Shown here piece after piece: positions 9,683-16,998 of a stretch of 64,000 bases of DNA. The notes under the pieces are model-generated. The model worked only from the letters and a program-made list of their open reading frames with translations. It did not search any database and was not told the origin of the DNA. Numbering within the stretch: the stretch's first letter is position 1; the number at the start of each line of letters is the position of its first letter. The translations under genes and the position numbers were made by a program. The stretch is from Bacillota bacterium (lineage in GTDB: Bacteria > Bacillota > Sulfobacillia > Sulfobacillales > Sulfobacillaceae), in assembly GCA_026627065.1 (NCBI GenBank), contig JAPNUO010000004.1, forward strand, positions 251,495 through 315,494, written 5' to 3'.

Positions 9683-10321
9683 ATGGACGGCGAAGAAGAG
9701 CGCGAGCAGGACGTAGTGACCGATCAGCCAACGGAGAAGGGTGAGGAAGTCCCCCCGGAATCTTCGGAAGACCGGGCAGAAGCGGAGACATCTCAGGACG
9801 CCCCAGTGGCAGAAGAGGGGGAGCCGCAGGAGGCCGCGGCCGAACCTTTGGTCAACTGGCAGGAACTGGCGGAATCGCGTTACGACCAGCTCATCCGCCT
9901 GCAGGCCGATTTTGAGAACTTTCGTCGGCGGGTCGATCGCGAGCGGGAAGAAATTCAAGGGCTGGTCGCCGAGCGGTTGTTGCGCGACCTCTTGCCGGTC
10001 TTTGACAACCTGGAGCGCGCGCTGAAGTATATGCCCACCGAAGGCGACGCGAAGGTGTGGCGGGTCGGCGTGGAGATGACGCTGAACGGCTTTCTGGAGG
10101 CCTTTAGACGCCTGGGCGTCACGCCGATCGAGGCTGCTGGGGCGCGCTTTGACCCGCGGTTTCACGAGGCGGTGCAGCGTGTGGAGAGTGATCAGCCGGA
10201 AGGGACCATTGTAGAAGAATTGCAGCGGGGATTTGTGTGGAACGATCGCGTGCTCCGCGCGAGCTTGGTCAAAGTCTCCATGGGACCGGGGACACCCGAA
10301 GATTCGTCGCCGGATGAATAA
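9683..10321 (+). CDS. grpE: Nucleotide exchange factor GrpE
   Basis: 212 residues. GrpE releases ADP from DnaK. The first about 60 residues are strongly acidic and disordered; the long helix begins near [17 protein letters not shown] and the beta domain ends with the family motif [14 protein letters not shown] at 9683 has AGGAGG exactly 6 nt before it, whereas the in-frame ATG at 9677 touches that ribosome site. The next gene is dnaJ after 14 nt; dnaK, which normally lies between them, is absent. Confidence 0.96.
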   Translation: MDGEEEREQDVVTDQPTEKGEEVPPESSEDRAEAETSQDAPVAEEGEPQEAAAEPLVNWQELAESRYDQLIRLQADFENFRRRVDREREEIQGLVAERLLRDLLPVFDNLERALKYMPTEGDAKVWRVGVEMTLNGFLEAFRRLGVTPIEAAGARFDPRFHEAVQRVESDQPEGTIVEELQRGFVWNDRVLRASLVKVSMGPGTPEDSSPDE

Positions 10322-10335
10322 AAAGGAGCAGGGTC

Positions 10336-11466
10336 ATGGCGAAGAAAGATTATTACGAGGTGCTGGGTGTCAGCCGCAGCGCGTCGACTGACGAAATCAA
10401 GCGTGCCTTTCGAAAACTCGCGGCCAAGTACCATCCGGACGCCAATCCGGGAGACAAGGACGCCGAAGAGCGGTTTAAGGAAATTAACGAGGCGTACCAG
10501 GTGCTGTCCGATCCGGAAAAGCGGGCGCGCTACGATCAATTTGGCGCTGCTGGCGCCGAGGCGGGTTTTGGCGGGCCGGGCGGGGACTTTGGCTTTGCGA
10601 CCTTTGGCGGCTTTGGCGACATCTTTGATATGTTCTTTGGCGGTCAGATGCAGTCGCAGCGGCGAACCGGGCCGGAACGCGGGGCGGATCTGCGATATGA
10701 TTTGACCGTTACGCTGGAAGATGTGGCCAGCGGAGCAGAAAAAGAGGTGCGCGTGGTGCGCGAGGAAACGTGCGCGCGATGCCACGGAAACCAGGCCGAG
10801 CCGGGGACGCGCCTCGAAACCTGTCCGGACTGTCGCGGCCGCGGCGAGGTCGAACGCATTCAGGAGAGTTTTCTGGGGCGCATTCGCCGCATTGAGACCT
10901 GCCCCCGCTGCCGAGGCACCGGGCGCCTGATCCCTCATCCGTGTAAGGCGTGCGCTGGGCGCGGCGTGGTTCGGGCGGAGAAGCGCCTGACCGTAAAGGT
11001 GCCTCCGGGCGTGGACGACAGCACCCGGCTGAGGGTCGCGGGGGAAGGCGCCGCTGGCCGCCGCGGGGGCAGTCCCGGGGATTTGATCGTGTTTATTCAC
11101 GTGGCCGAGCACGAGCGGTTTCAGCGCGAAGGGGACGACTTGTGGCTGGACGTGCCCATCGGATTTGCGCAAGCCGCGTTGGGGACGGAGCTCACGGTCA
11201 CTAACATCACCGGCCAGGAAGAGACCATTCATGTGCCCCCCGGAACCCAAACCGGCACCGTCTTTCGCGTGCCTCGAGCCGGCCTTCCCCGGCTGGGCTC
11301 CAGTGCGCGCGGCAATCTGAATGTGCGCGTGAACGTCGAAGTGCCCACGCATCTCACCCACAAGGAGCGGGAACTGTTAAAGAGCTGGGCGGAGCTGCGC
11401 GGCGAGACCGTCAGCCACGAAGACAAAAGCCTTTTTAGGAAAATGAAAGATGCCTTGGGCCGCTAA
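10336..11466 (+). CDS. dnaJ: Chaperone DnaJ
   Basis: 376 residues with all type I DnaJ parts: J domain (1-70) with the HPD tripeptide in [10 protein letters not shown], a Gly/Phe-rich linker (about 75-110), four CxxCxGxG zinc repeats ([32 protein letters not shown]; the first is degenerate at its last Gly) and the two client-binding beta domains. It stimulates the ATPase of DnaK and hands over substrates. An AAGGAG ribosome site precedes the ATG. It overlaps prmA by 17 nt. The partner dnaK is not in this operon. Confidence 0.96.
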   Translation: MAKKDYYEVLGVSRSASTDEIKRAFRKLAAKYHPDANPGDKDAEERFKEINEAYQVLSDPEKRARYDQFGAAGAEAGFGGPGGDFGFATFGGFGDIFDMFFGGQMQSQRRTGPERGADLRYDLTVTLEDVASGAEKEVRVVREETCARCHGNQAEPGTRLETCPDCRGRGEVERIQESFLGRIRRIETCPRCRGTGRLIPHPCKACAGRGVVRAEKRLTVKVPPGVDDSTRLRVAGEGAAGRRGGSPGDLIVFIHVAEHERFQREGDDLWLDVPIGFAQAALGTELTVTNITGQEETIHVPPGTQTGTVFRVPRAGLPRLGSSARGNLNVRVNVEVPTHLTHKERELLKSWAELRGETVSHEDKSLFRKMKDALGR

Positions 11467-12373
11467 CCCTCCGCTGGAGCCGGAGTACGTGCAGCTCACC
11501 TGGACAGTGAACGACGGCGCTTTTGAGGACGCCTTGGCCCTGGCCTATCGCTTGCCGGTCGGCGGGGTGGAATACGACGACGGGACGGTGGCCGAGGCGC
11601 CGTTTACGGATCTGGCGTGGACCCCGGCGGGTCCTCGCTTTGTTCGCGTCTATCTGCCCCGCGAGGAGGCGGACGCGTGGGTCGACGTGGTGCGCCGCGT
11701 CTGTGCTGCCCATGGCTGGACATTGCGGGAAGACGTGGTGAAAAGCGACGACTGGGCGCACAGTTGGAAGGCGCACTACCAGCCGCAGATGCTTCCGGGC
11801 GGCTACGCCGTGGTTCCCGCCTGGTGGGAGAGGTCGCCGGCGCCGCCCGACCGCACGCTCTGGCTGGATCCCGGCATGGCCTTTGGGACAGGGCTGCATG
11901 CGACCACGCGCCTTTGCCTAGAGGCGCTGACGACAGAGCCTCTCGGCGGTTGCCGGGTGTTGGATGTGGGCGCCGGGTCGGGGATCCTGGCGCTGATGGC
12001 CTTGAAAGCCGGGGCTGCCTCGGCGGTGTTGGTGGAACCGGATCCGGTAGCCCGGGACGCCATTTGGCACAACGCGCGCCTGAACCGTCTGGACGGTGCC
12101 GTTCGGGTGGTTCACGGGACGCTAAAGGACCTGGCGCCGTCGCCGTTTGACGTGGTGTGTATGAATCTCATTTGGGACATTATTCGGGAGGAATGGCCCC
12201 GGCTTTTGTCCTATCTGGCGCCTAAGGCGCTGGTGCTGTTGTCTGGCATTTTGTCTACTTTTGATGAAGAGGTTCGCGCCCTCGTGCAGGGAAGCGGAGA
12301 CGAGGTGGCGCGGGTCGAAGAACGCGACGGGTGGCTCTTGGTGGTGGTGCGTCATCATTCGCGTGGCACTTGA
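11450..12373 (+). CDS. prmA: Ribosomal protein L11 methyltransferase
   Basis: 307 residues. PrmA trimethylates lysines and the N-terminus of ribosomal protein L11. The SAM-binding motif [16 protein letters not shown] and the downstream [11 protein letters not shown] substrate/catalytic block are present. ATG at 11450 lies inside the dnaJ end; GTG at 11489, preceded by GGAG, would start the protein at the point where homologues begin (VQLTWTV) and is a fair alternative. Gene order dnaJ-prmA-rsmE is the common Firmicute one. Confidence 0.9.
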   Translation: MPWAANPPLEPEYVQLTWTVNDGAFEDALALAYRLPVGGVEYDDGTVAEAPFTDLAWTPAGPRFVRVYLPREEADAWVDVVRRVCAAHGWTLREDVVKSDDWAHSWKAHYQPQMLPGGYAVVPAWWERSPAPPDRTLWLDPGMAFGTGLHATTRLCLEALTTEPLGGCRVLDVGAGSGILALMALKAGAASAVLVEPDPVARDAIWHNARLNRLDGAVRVVHGTLKDLAPSPFDVVCMNLIWDIIREEWPRLLSYLAPKALVLLSGILSTFDEEVRALVQGSGDEVARVEERDGWLLVVVRHHSRGT

Positions 12374-13040
12374 CGCGGCGCCGGCGGTGGGAGCGACCGC
12401 GCGGCTCACGGCGCGAGACTGGCATTATGTGCACCGTGTCATGCGCCGAAAGGTCGGCGACGCTCTTGAAATCCTGACGGCGGCGGGGGCGGTGTGGCTG
12501 GCGACGATTGTGGACGGCGACGGGGGGATTCAATTCGAGCGAGTCCTTTGCGCGCCGCGGCCTCCGGCGCGAGGGGTGGTGCTTTACCAAGCCCTGTTAA
12601 AGGGCGACCGTTTTAGCGAGGTCGTCGACCGGGGGACGCAGGCGGGTGTGTCGCGCTTTGTGCCCTTGGTTACGGCGCGAACCATTGTGCGGGATGTGTC
12701 CCCCTCCAAGTGGCAGCGCTGGCAGACAATTGCCAAGGAAGCCAGCGAACAATGCGGCCGGGCGGAGATTCCCACCATTGGTCCTCTCGTGCGTTTGGCC
12801 GAGGTGGAACTGAACGCGGAGGAGCGCGGTTTCGTTCTTCATCCGGACGCGCCGTACGCCCGTCCCTGGCTGGAGGCCGATTCCGCTCCGGTCGCTTTGG
12901 TGGTGGGGCCGGAAGGCGGCTTGAACGCGTTTGAAGTCCAACAATTAACGCAGAAGGGGTTTTTGCCGCTGTCCTTGGGGCCGCGAGTATTTCGCGCGGA
13001 GAATGCCGGCATGGTCGCGGCCGTCTTGTTTCTTCAGTAG
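12363..13040 (+). CDS. rsmE: 16S rRNA m3U1498 methyltransferase RsmE
   Basis: 225 residues with a SPOUT fold: an N-terminal PUA-like part (DWHYVHRVMRRKVGDALEI) and the C-terminal knot (LVVGPEGGLNAFEVQ ... LGPRVFRAENA). It methylates U1498 of 16S rRNA. GTG at 12363 is inferred from similarity: upstream codons in frame read an unrelated shadow of prmA. The start lies 11 nt inside prmA, with a GGTGGTGG run upstream as a possible ribosome site. In B. subtilis the next gene is mtaB; here it is missing. Confidence 0.92.
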   Translation: MALDAAPAVGATARLTARDWHYVHRVMRRKVGDALEILTAAGAVWLATIVDGDGGIQFERVLCAPRPPARGVVLYQALLKGDRFSEVVDRGTQAGVSRFVPLVTARTIVRDVSPSKWQRWQTIAKEASEQCGRAEIPTIGPLVRLAEVELNAEERGFVLHPDAPYARPWLEADSAPVALVVGPEGGLNAFEVQQLTQKGFLPLSLGPRVFRAENAGMVAAVLFLQ

Positions 13041-13063
13041 CCCTGGCACATTTGGTCAACACT

Positions 13064-13105
13064 GCTAGAGTCGTTCTAGCGCCCGACGGTCATGCTACCG
13101 TCGGG
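13064..13105 (+). promoter_or_regulatory. Two tandem hairpins abutting a ribosome binding site
   Basis: First stem: GCTAGA (13064-13069) with TCTAGC (13075-13080), 5-nt loop. Second stem: CCCGACGGT (13082-13090) with ACCGTCGGG (13097-13105), 6-nt loop, nine perfect pairs. The last two G of the second stem are part of the GGGAGG ribosome site of the zinc-ribbon gene starting at 13112. No T-run follows, so a translation-control role is more likely than termination; this is inference. Confidence 0.55.
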
Positions 13106-13111
13106 AGGTTG

Positions 13112-13267
13112 ATGCCAGTGGGCAAAGTGATCGAGCTGAAATTTTGCGATATCTGTCATAAACCCGTGGTGAAGCGCGAGGCACCTCCTTTGGTCCAAGG
13201 CTTTTTGGACAGCACCCTCTGCAAGGAATGCTTGACCAAGTACGGCCACCTCTACCGTCCGTGGTAG
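13112..13267 (+). CDS. Small zinc-ribbon protein (51 aa)
   Basis: Unrecognised small protein with two cysteine pairs, CDICHKP near residues 9-15 and CKECLTKYG near residues 36-44, typical of a treble-clef or zinc-ribbon fold. ATG at 13112 has GGGAGG 3-8 nt upstream; the longer in-frame reading from 13052 has no ribosome site. It takes the place that mtaB occupies in B. subtilis, between rsmE and the rpsU promoter. Function unknown; a nucleic-acid or protein-binding adaptor would fit the fold and context. Confidence 0.7.
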   Translation: MPVGKVIELKFCDICHKPVVKREAPPLVQGFLDSTLCKECLTKYGHLYRPW

Positions 13268-13286
13268 AGTGGGCGCGCGGGCGTGT

Positions 13287-13316
13287 TTGACACCGTTTCG
13301 ACCGAACCCGTATAAT
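13287..13316 (+). promoter_or_regulatory. Strong sigma-A promoter for rpsU-yqeY
   Basis: Consensus TTGACA (13287-13292), 18-nt spacer, consensus TATAAT (13311-13316). It is the best housekeeping promoter in the window and drives rpsU after a leader of about 105 nt. Confidence 0.88.
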
Positions 13317-13333
13317 AAGCTGAATAAAGCGAT

Positions 13334-13412
13334 GCGGCCCCCTTCCCATCGCAGCAAACACGGCGGACGGAAGCGGGGCCGCGTGTCGCGTTGAACCCCG
13401 ACCCGTGCGGGT
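13334..13412 (+). promoter_or_regulatory. Structured 5' leader of rpsU
   Basis: The leader contains an 8-bp perfect inverted repeat GCGGCCCC (13334-13341) / GGGGCCGC (13375-13382) and a short stem ACCCG/CGGGT (13401-13412) just before the GGAGGGGAGGGAG ribosome site. Such leaders of ribosomal-protein genes are often autoregulatory; no known S21 leader motif was recognised. Confidence 0.4.
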
Positions 13413-13429
13413 GGAGGGGAGGGAGAATT

Positions 13430-13606
13430 ATGTCAGAGGTTAAAGTCGGCAAAAATGAAAGCCTAGAAAGCGCGTTGCGCCGATTCAAGCGGCAAATTCA
13501 GAAGGCCGGCGTGCTGTCTGAGGCGAGGCGGCACGAGCACTATGAAAAGCCTAGCGTGCGCCGCAAGCGGAAATCCGAGGCTGCGCGAAAAAAGAAGAGC
13601 AAGTAA
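13430..13606 (+). CDS. rpsU: 30S ribosomal protein S21
   Basis: 58 residues. The core [20 protein letters not shown] and the basic tail with [18 protein letters not shown] are almost the same as in Bacillus S21. S21 helps 16S rRNA contact the mRNA during initiation. ATG at 13430 follows a strong GGAGGGAG site; the 13 codons upstream in frame are leader sequence. It is followed 10 nt later by yqeY, as in other Firmicutes. Confidence 0.97.
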   Translation: MSEVKVGKNESLESALRRFKRQIQKAGVLSEARRHEHYEKPSVRRKRKSEAARKKKSK

Positions 13607-13616
13607 GGGGTTTGGC

Positions 13617-14069
13617 ATGTCTTTGCGGGAACGCTTGAATGACGACCTGAAGGACGCGATGCGGGCAAAGGATACCCTGCGGTTGTCGGTGATTCGGGGC
13701 ATCAAGGCGGCCATTCTGCGCGAGGAGACGCGAGGAGAACGGACCACGCTCGACGACCAGGGCATTGTGCAGGTCATCGCCAAGGAGGTCAAAGAACGCC
13801 AAGAAGCCATCGGCGATTTCGAGCGCGGCGGGCGCTCGGACTTGGTGGCTCAAGCCCAGGCAGAAATTCAGGTGCTGACGCAATATCTCCCTCAGCCGCT
13901 ATCCCGTGCGGAGCTGGATGAGCTGATTCGCGAAGCCATTGCTGCCGTCGGCGCCCAAGGGCCGCGGGACCTAGGCCGAGTGATGGGGTGGTTGACCCCC
14001 AAGACGCGCGGCCGCGCCGACGGCAAAGAGGTGGCGGAGGCGGTCAAGGCTCGGTTGAGCGAACTCTGA
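13617..14069 (+). CDS. yqeY: GatB/YqeY domain protein
   Basis: 150 residues, the usual YqeY length. The family resembles the tRNA-binding tail domain of GatB, and its role is not settled (tRNA-related amidation or tRNA binding). Recognisable blocks are RLSVIRGIKAAIL, the YLPQPLSRAEL stretch and the final GRVMGWLTPKTRGRADGKEV. AAGGGG lies 7 nt upstream of ATG 13617. A strong hairpin terminator ends the rpsU-yqeY unit. Confidence 0.93.
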   Translation: MSLRERLNDDLKDAMRAKDTLRLSVIRGIKAAILREETRGERTTLDDQGIVQVIAKEVKERQEAIGDFERGGRSDLVAQAQAEIQVLTQYLPQPLSRAELDELIREAIAAVGAQGPRDLGRVMGWLTPKTRGRADGKEVAEAVKARLSEL

Positions 14070-14080
14070 GCCGAGGTACG

Positions 14081-14117
14081 AGAGGTTGCCTGCGAAAAGC
14101 GGGCAACCTCTTTGGTT
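14081..14117 (+). terminator. Terminator after rpsU-yqeY
   Basis: Thirteen-bp stem 14081-14093 / 14099-14111 (AGAGGTTGCC core, one G-T pair) with loop GAAAA, followed by TTTGGTT. It also overlaps the end of the opposing rhodanese gene and may stop both transcripts. Confidence 0.85.
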
Positions 14118-14796
14118 AAATAAAGACGCCATGGTGTGCGGTGGTGCGGGCGGCTTCTCGGGGATCGTAGAGGCGCGGGTGATGGAAGCCCTCGTAGCCG
14201 CCGACGAGATAGCCGACGCGGGGGAATCCGAGGACCATCACATCGCGGGCAGCCAGGATGGCGCGGTCGTCTCGCCCGGCGAGAAAGATAACCGGGCGGG
14301 TCGGGTCGAGCTGGTCGATACCCTGCGGCCAGGACGAAAAGGGGAGGCTGCGGGTCACCTGGGGGAAGGGGTATAGCTCTTGCTCGATCGGTTCTCTCAC
14401 GTCCACCAGATCGACGTTAGGGTGGTCGCGCAGGTACGATAAAAAGCGGTCGGGGAAGACGAGCTCACCTTTTTGCACAGCGAGCCCCTTCGGCTCCCAG
14501 GTACGCGGCAGCGCGGCAAAGACCCCGACCACGCTGACCCCTTGGGCGTCGATCTCTTGGGCCGCCACGTGGCCCTGGACCGGGGATTGGGCGACAATAA
14601 TGACCCGATCCTCAGGGGATAACAGATGAGCCGATAAAATGGCGTAGCCAAAGCGCGGAGCCGCCAGGGGAATGGCCCCCTCCAGGTGAAGATAGACGAA
14701 CTCTCTCGGCGTGCGGATGTCGACCAACTTGACACCGCGTGCCGTCTGGCGCCGCACATCGTCGTAGGACAACACCACCACACTGAGTTCGAACAA
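14116..14796 (-). CDS. Tandem rhodanese-fold protein lacking both active-site cysteines
   Basis: 226 residues with two rhodanese-like halves. Each has the LVDIRTPREF or LVDVREPIEQ motif (about residues 23-32 and 130-139). The loops that should carry the persulfide cysteine read IIVAQSPVQG in the first half and IFLAGRDDRA in the second, so neither has Cys. A sulfurtransferase reaction is therefore unlikely; a phosphate-binding, structural or regulatory role is more plausible. It is the last gene of a minus-strand trio with an unknown gene and a radical-SAM protein, separated from the former by 115 nt. Confidence 0.8.
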   Translation of the reverse strand: MFELSVVVLSYDDVRRQTARGVKLVDIRTPREFVYLHLEGAIPLAAPRFGYAILSAHLLSPEDRVIIVAQSPVQGHVAAQEIDAQGVSVVGVFAALPRTWEPKGLAVQKGELVFPDRFLSYLRDHPNVDLVDVREPIEQELYPFPQVTRSLPFSSWPQGIDQLDPTRPVIFLAGRDDRAILAARDVMVLGFPRVGYLVGGYEGFHHPRLYDPREAARTTAHHGVFI

Positions 14797-14911
14797 CGCG
14801 ATGCCTCGCTTTCTTCGGGGACTACCGCCGCCCGTCTGGCGGGGCGTCGTGATTTAATACTATACCGAGTGGAGCGGATCTCGGGGAGAAATAACGCGCA
14901 ATTGACGCGGT

Positions 14912-15562
14912 TTAACGAAGAGCTCCCCGGCGCCGAGGCGCGGACGCATCCGGGACCGCATAATGGGGCACGTCTTTCAGGCCGACGGGTGGGTTGGACG
15001 AAAAATCGGCCAACCAGACGGGGCGGGAGAGCACCGTGCCCAGGCGCACCAGCTCGCCCAGCGCATGGTCTGAGACTCCGGCAACCTGCATGCGCGGATG
15101 GCGGGCAGTGAGATAGCAGACGGCATCCCAGCCAAAGGTTTCAACATCCAGCCAGATGTCGACCTCTAAACTTTCTTCCAGTGTGGTGAGGGCGACCTCT
15201 GCGCGGGCCAAGGGCATGGTCGCAGGACGCCGGACCACAAGACGGCGAATCACGCTGACCTCTTGGATCCGGCTCAACACTGCCAGGGCAGGATCGTCGC
15301 CGCCCTGAGGTACCGGCATTTCTAACGTCGTGAACGGTGGGCAAACCTGGCCAACCGCGCGGGGATAAGGGGGGCGGCAATACCATGCCTGGTCCTCCTG
15401 TGGAGCAAGGACTTCTAAAGAAGCCCAGGGCCCCGGTTCCGGGCTGATGACGTGCCCGATGCCTCGATGCTGATTTAAGAAGCGTTGAGCCTGCCAGCTG
15501 CGAAAAGAGGGGGGAATGAGGCTCAGGTCAATCGTCGGGATCCAGAGAAGCGGCCGCGTCAT
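14912..15562 (-). CDS. Unknown protein coupled to a radical-SAM enzyme
   Basis: 216 residues, no family recognised. No signal peptide or membrane segment is visible. The C-terminal half (residues 110-200) reads like alternating strands and helices (VDIWLDVETFGWDAVCYLTARHP, then a VAGVSDHALGELVRLG helix). Its ATG overlaps the stop of the upstream radical-SAM gene by 4 nt (ATGA) and an AGGTGGAGG run precedes it, so the two are translated together and probably work together. Substrate or scaffold for the radical-SAM enzyme are both possible; neither can be shown from this sequence. Confidence 0.7.
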   Translation of the reverse strand: MTRPLLWIPTIDLSLIPPSFRSWQAQRFLNQHRGIGHVISPEPGPWASLEVLAPQEDQAWYCRPPYPRAVGQVCPPFTTLEMPVPQGGDDPALAVLSRIQEVSVIRRLVVRRPATMPLARAEVALTTLEESLEVDIWLDVETFGWDAVCYLTARHPRMQVAGVSDHALGELVRLGTVLSRPVWLADFSSNPPVGLKDVPHYAVPDASAPRRRGALR

Positions 15563-16365
15563 ACCTCCACCTCCCACTGGGGAATAAGGATCCCGCTGAC
15601 CCCCGACGCGCCCAAAATGGCGGCGGCATCTGAATGAGGAGAGGGCCAGCGGACATAAATGGGCCAGGTCGGCCGGCTTGTGCGCACCCTGGCCGCCCAT
15701 TCTGCTACCTCGACGATTTGCGGGGACCCTTCGGATTGCAAGCGGGTACCCTGGCTGTGCAATGGTTTCAGTTCAAGATGAAGGGGCGGAATGGGCCGAA
15801 GATGGCGGAGGTAGTCGTCGGCGTCAGATTGGGACTGGCGAGGGAGGATCATCGGACCCACCGTGTAGCTTAGGCCGACGGCGGCGGCGCTCTCCACCAC
15901 CTGCCACCATTGCTCGACCGTGATGCGGCGGGTTGACCAGGCCGCGCGTCGGGCGACGTCCCAGGTTTCCGAGCCGCCAGGACCGAGCGCAGAGACTCCC
16001 GCCCATACTAGCGCGCGAGCGAGATCTCTGAGCGAGCGGTGCTCGGTCTCATGGTAGTGCCAAAGTTCTACCGGAGAAAACGCTAAGAGGGTCGTGCCCG
16101 GCGCCAAGCGGGGCGTCAGCTGACGCAGCCAGCGAACCCAGAAGTCAAAGGGCTTGGCTGTGAAAAGGCCGCCCCGCACTTTGACCAGCCGGGCCTCGGC
16201 CCACGCCGGAACGACTGCGGCCGCGGGCTCAGAAGGCTTGATTTTGGTTGGCGGAGGCGACGCCAAGCGGCAAAACGCGCAGCCCGCTTCGCAATAGCGG
16301 GACGTGGTGACGTAACCGACGGGAATCCTTGTGGCGTTCTGCTGGTCCTCAACAGGGGGAATCAT
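15559..16365 (-). CDS. Divergent radical-SAM enzyme (MqnC/MqnE-like)
   Basis: 268 residues. The cluster motif RYCEAGCAFCRLA (CxxxCxxC, residues about 24-36) is intact. Later segments, AGVSALGPGGSETWDVARR and ITVEQWWQVVESAAAVGL, match the pattern of the futalosine-pathway enzymes MqnC/MqnE (AG...PGGGAE...W...AH..G), but the protein is about 100 residues shorter than those. No mqnA, mqnB or mqnD is nearby, so menaquinone synthesis is not shown. ATG at 16365 is preceded by AAGGGAG. It is the first gene of the minus-strand trio. Confidence 0.65.
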   Translation of the reverse strand: MIPPVEDQQNATRIPVGYVTTSRYCEAGCAFCRLASPPPTKIKPSEPAAAVVPAWAEARLVKVRGGLFTAKPFDFWVRWLRQLTPRLAPGTTLLAFSPVELWHYHETEHRSLRDLARALVWAGVSALGPGGSETWDVARRAAWSTRRITVEQWWQVVESAAAVGLSYTVGPMILPRQSQSDADDYLRHLRPIPPLHLELKPLHSQGTRLQSEGSPQIVEVAEWAARVRTSRPTWPIYVRWPSPHSDAAAILGASGVSGILIPQWEVEV

Positions 16366-16713
16366 GCGGCGCTCCCTTCTCATCGACTTTCCGAGAAAGT
16401 TCGACATAAACCGCGACTTTCCTTGTGGGATCCAGCGCCGCTTCTAGGCTGGCCTGCCTGGGCGCGTCTTGCGGAGGTGGGGTCGGCCGTGGATCCCGCC
16501 GGCGTGTGGTCTCAGAAGTTTTGCTGCCTCGGAACCTGGCTTCGCGGTACCGATCAGGCGCGGGTGTCCCATAGACGAGCGGCTCGCATTCCATGCCAGG
16601 GGTCGCGGGCCGCCTGCCGTTCGGCCTCCGGTCACCTTGTTTGGCGCGGGTAAGCCACGAGTTCTTGCCGCGATAGCTCGACGCATAGCATACAAGGGGA
16701 CAGGAGGTGGGTC
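16366..16713. other. Intergenic region between divergent radical-SAM gene and yqfC
   Basis: About 350 nt without a convincing gene. On the plus strand CATACA at 16689-16694 resembles the -10 element of sigma-E promoters, which drive yqfC-yqfD in B. subtilis, but the -35 region (ATA at 16673-16675) is poor and badly spaced. AGGAGG at about 16703 is the yqfC ribosome site. Nothing else recognised. Confidence 0.35.
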
Positions 16714-16998
16714 ATGCGGGACAAAGGGCTCAATGTTCGACGGTTGACGGAAATCCTGGAGATTCCGCCGGAGGTCTTGGTGAATGTGCCGCGCGTGGAA
16801 GTGGTCGGACACTTACAGTTTCGCGTGGAAAATCACCGGGGACTCGAACAGTACGACGGCCACCGCGTGGTCTTGAAAATTCCTGACGGGCGCCTCATTG
16901 TGACGGGGCGCGATCTTGTGATTGGCTGGATTGACAAAAACGAGGTGCTGGTGACAGGGTACGTTCGGTCGCTCGTCTTTAGGGGCTCCGCGCCATGA
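16714..16998 (+). CDS. yqfC: Sporulation protein YqfC
   Basis: 94 residues of the YabP/YqfC family, small beta-rich proteins made in the mother cell. Typical features are the central LKIPDGRLIVTGRDLVIGWIDKNEVLVTGYVRSL run of strands. In B. subtilis the gene belongs to the sigma-E regulon and is co-transcribed with yqfD; here the two share an ATGA overlap. GGAGG lies 6 nt upstream of the ATG. Molecular function in spore formation is not defined. Confidence 0.92.
   Translation: MRDKGLNVRRLTEILEIPPEVLVNVPRVEVVGHLQFRVENHRGLEQYDGHRVVLKIPDGRLIVTGRDLVIGWIDKNEVLVTGYVRSLVFRGSAP

Noticed and set aside
10192-11361. 389-codon open frame on the minus strand
   Set aside because: Antisense shadow of dnaJ.
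16423-16653. 76-codon open frame before yqfC
   Set aside because: No ribosome site, and it conflicts with the expected upstream regulatory region.
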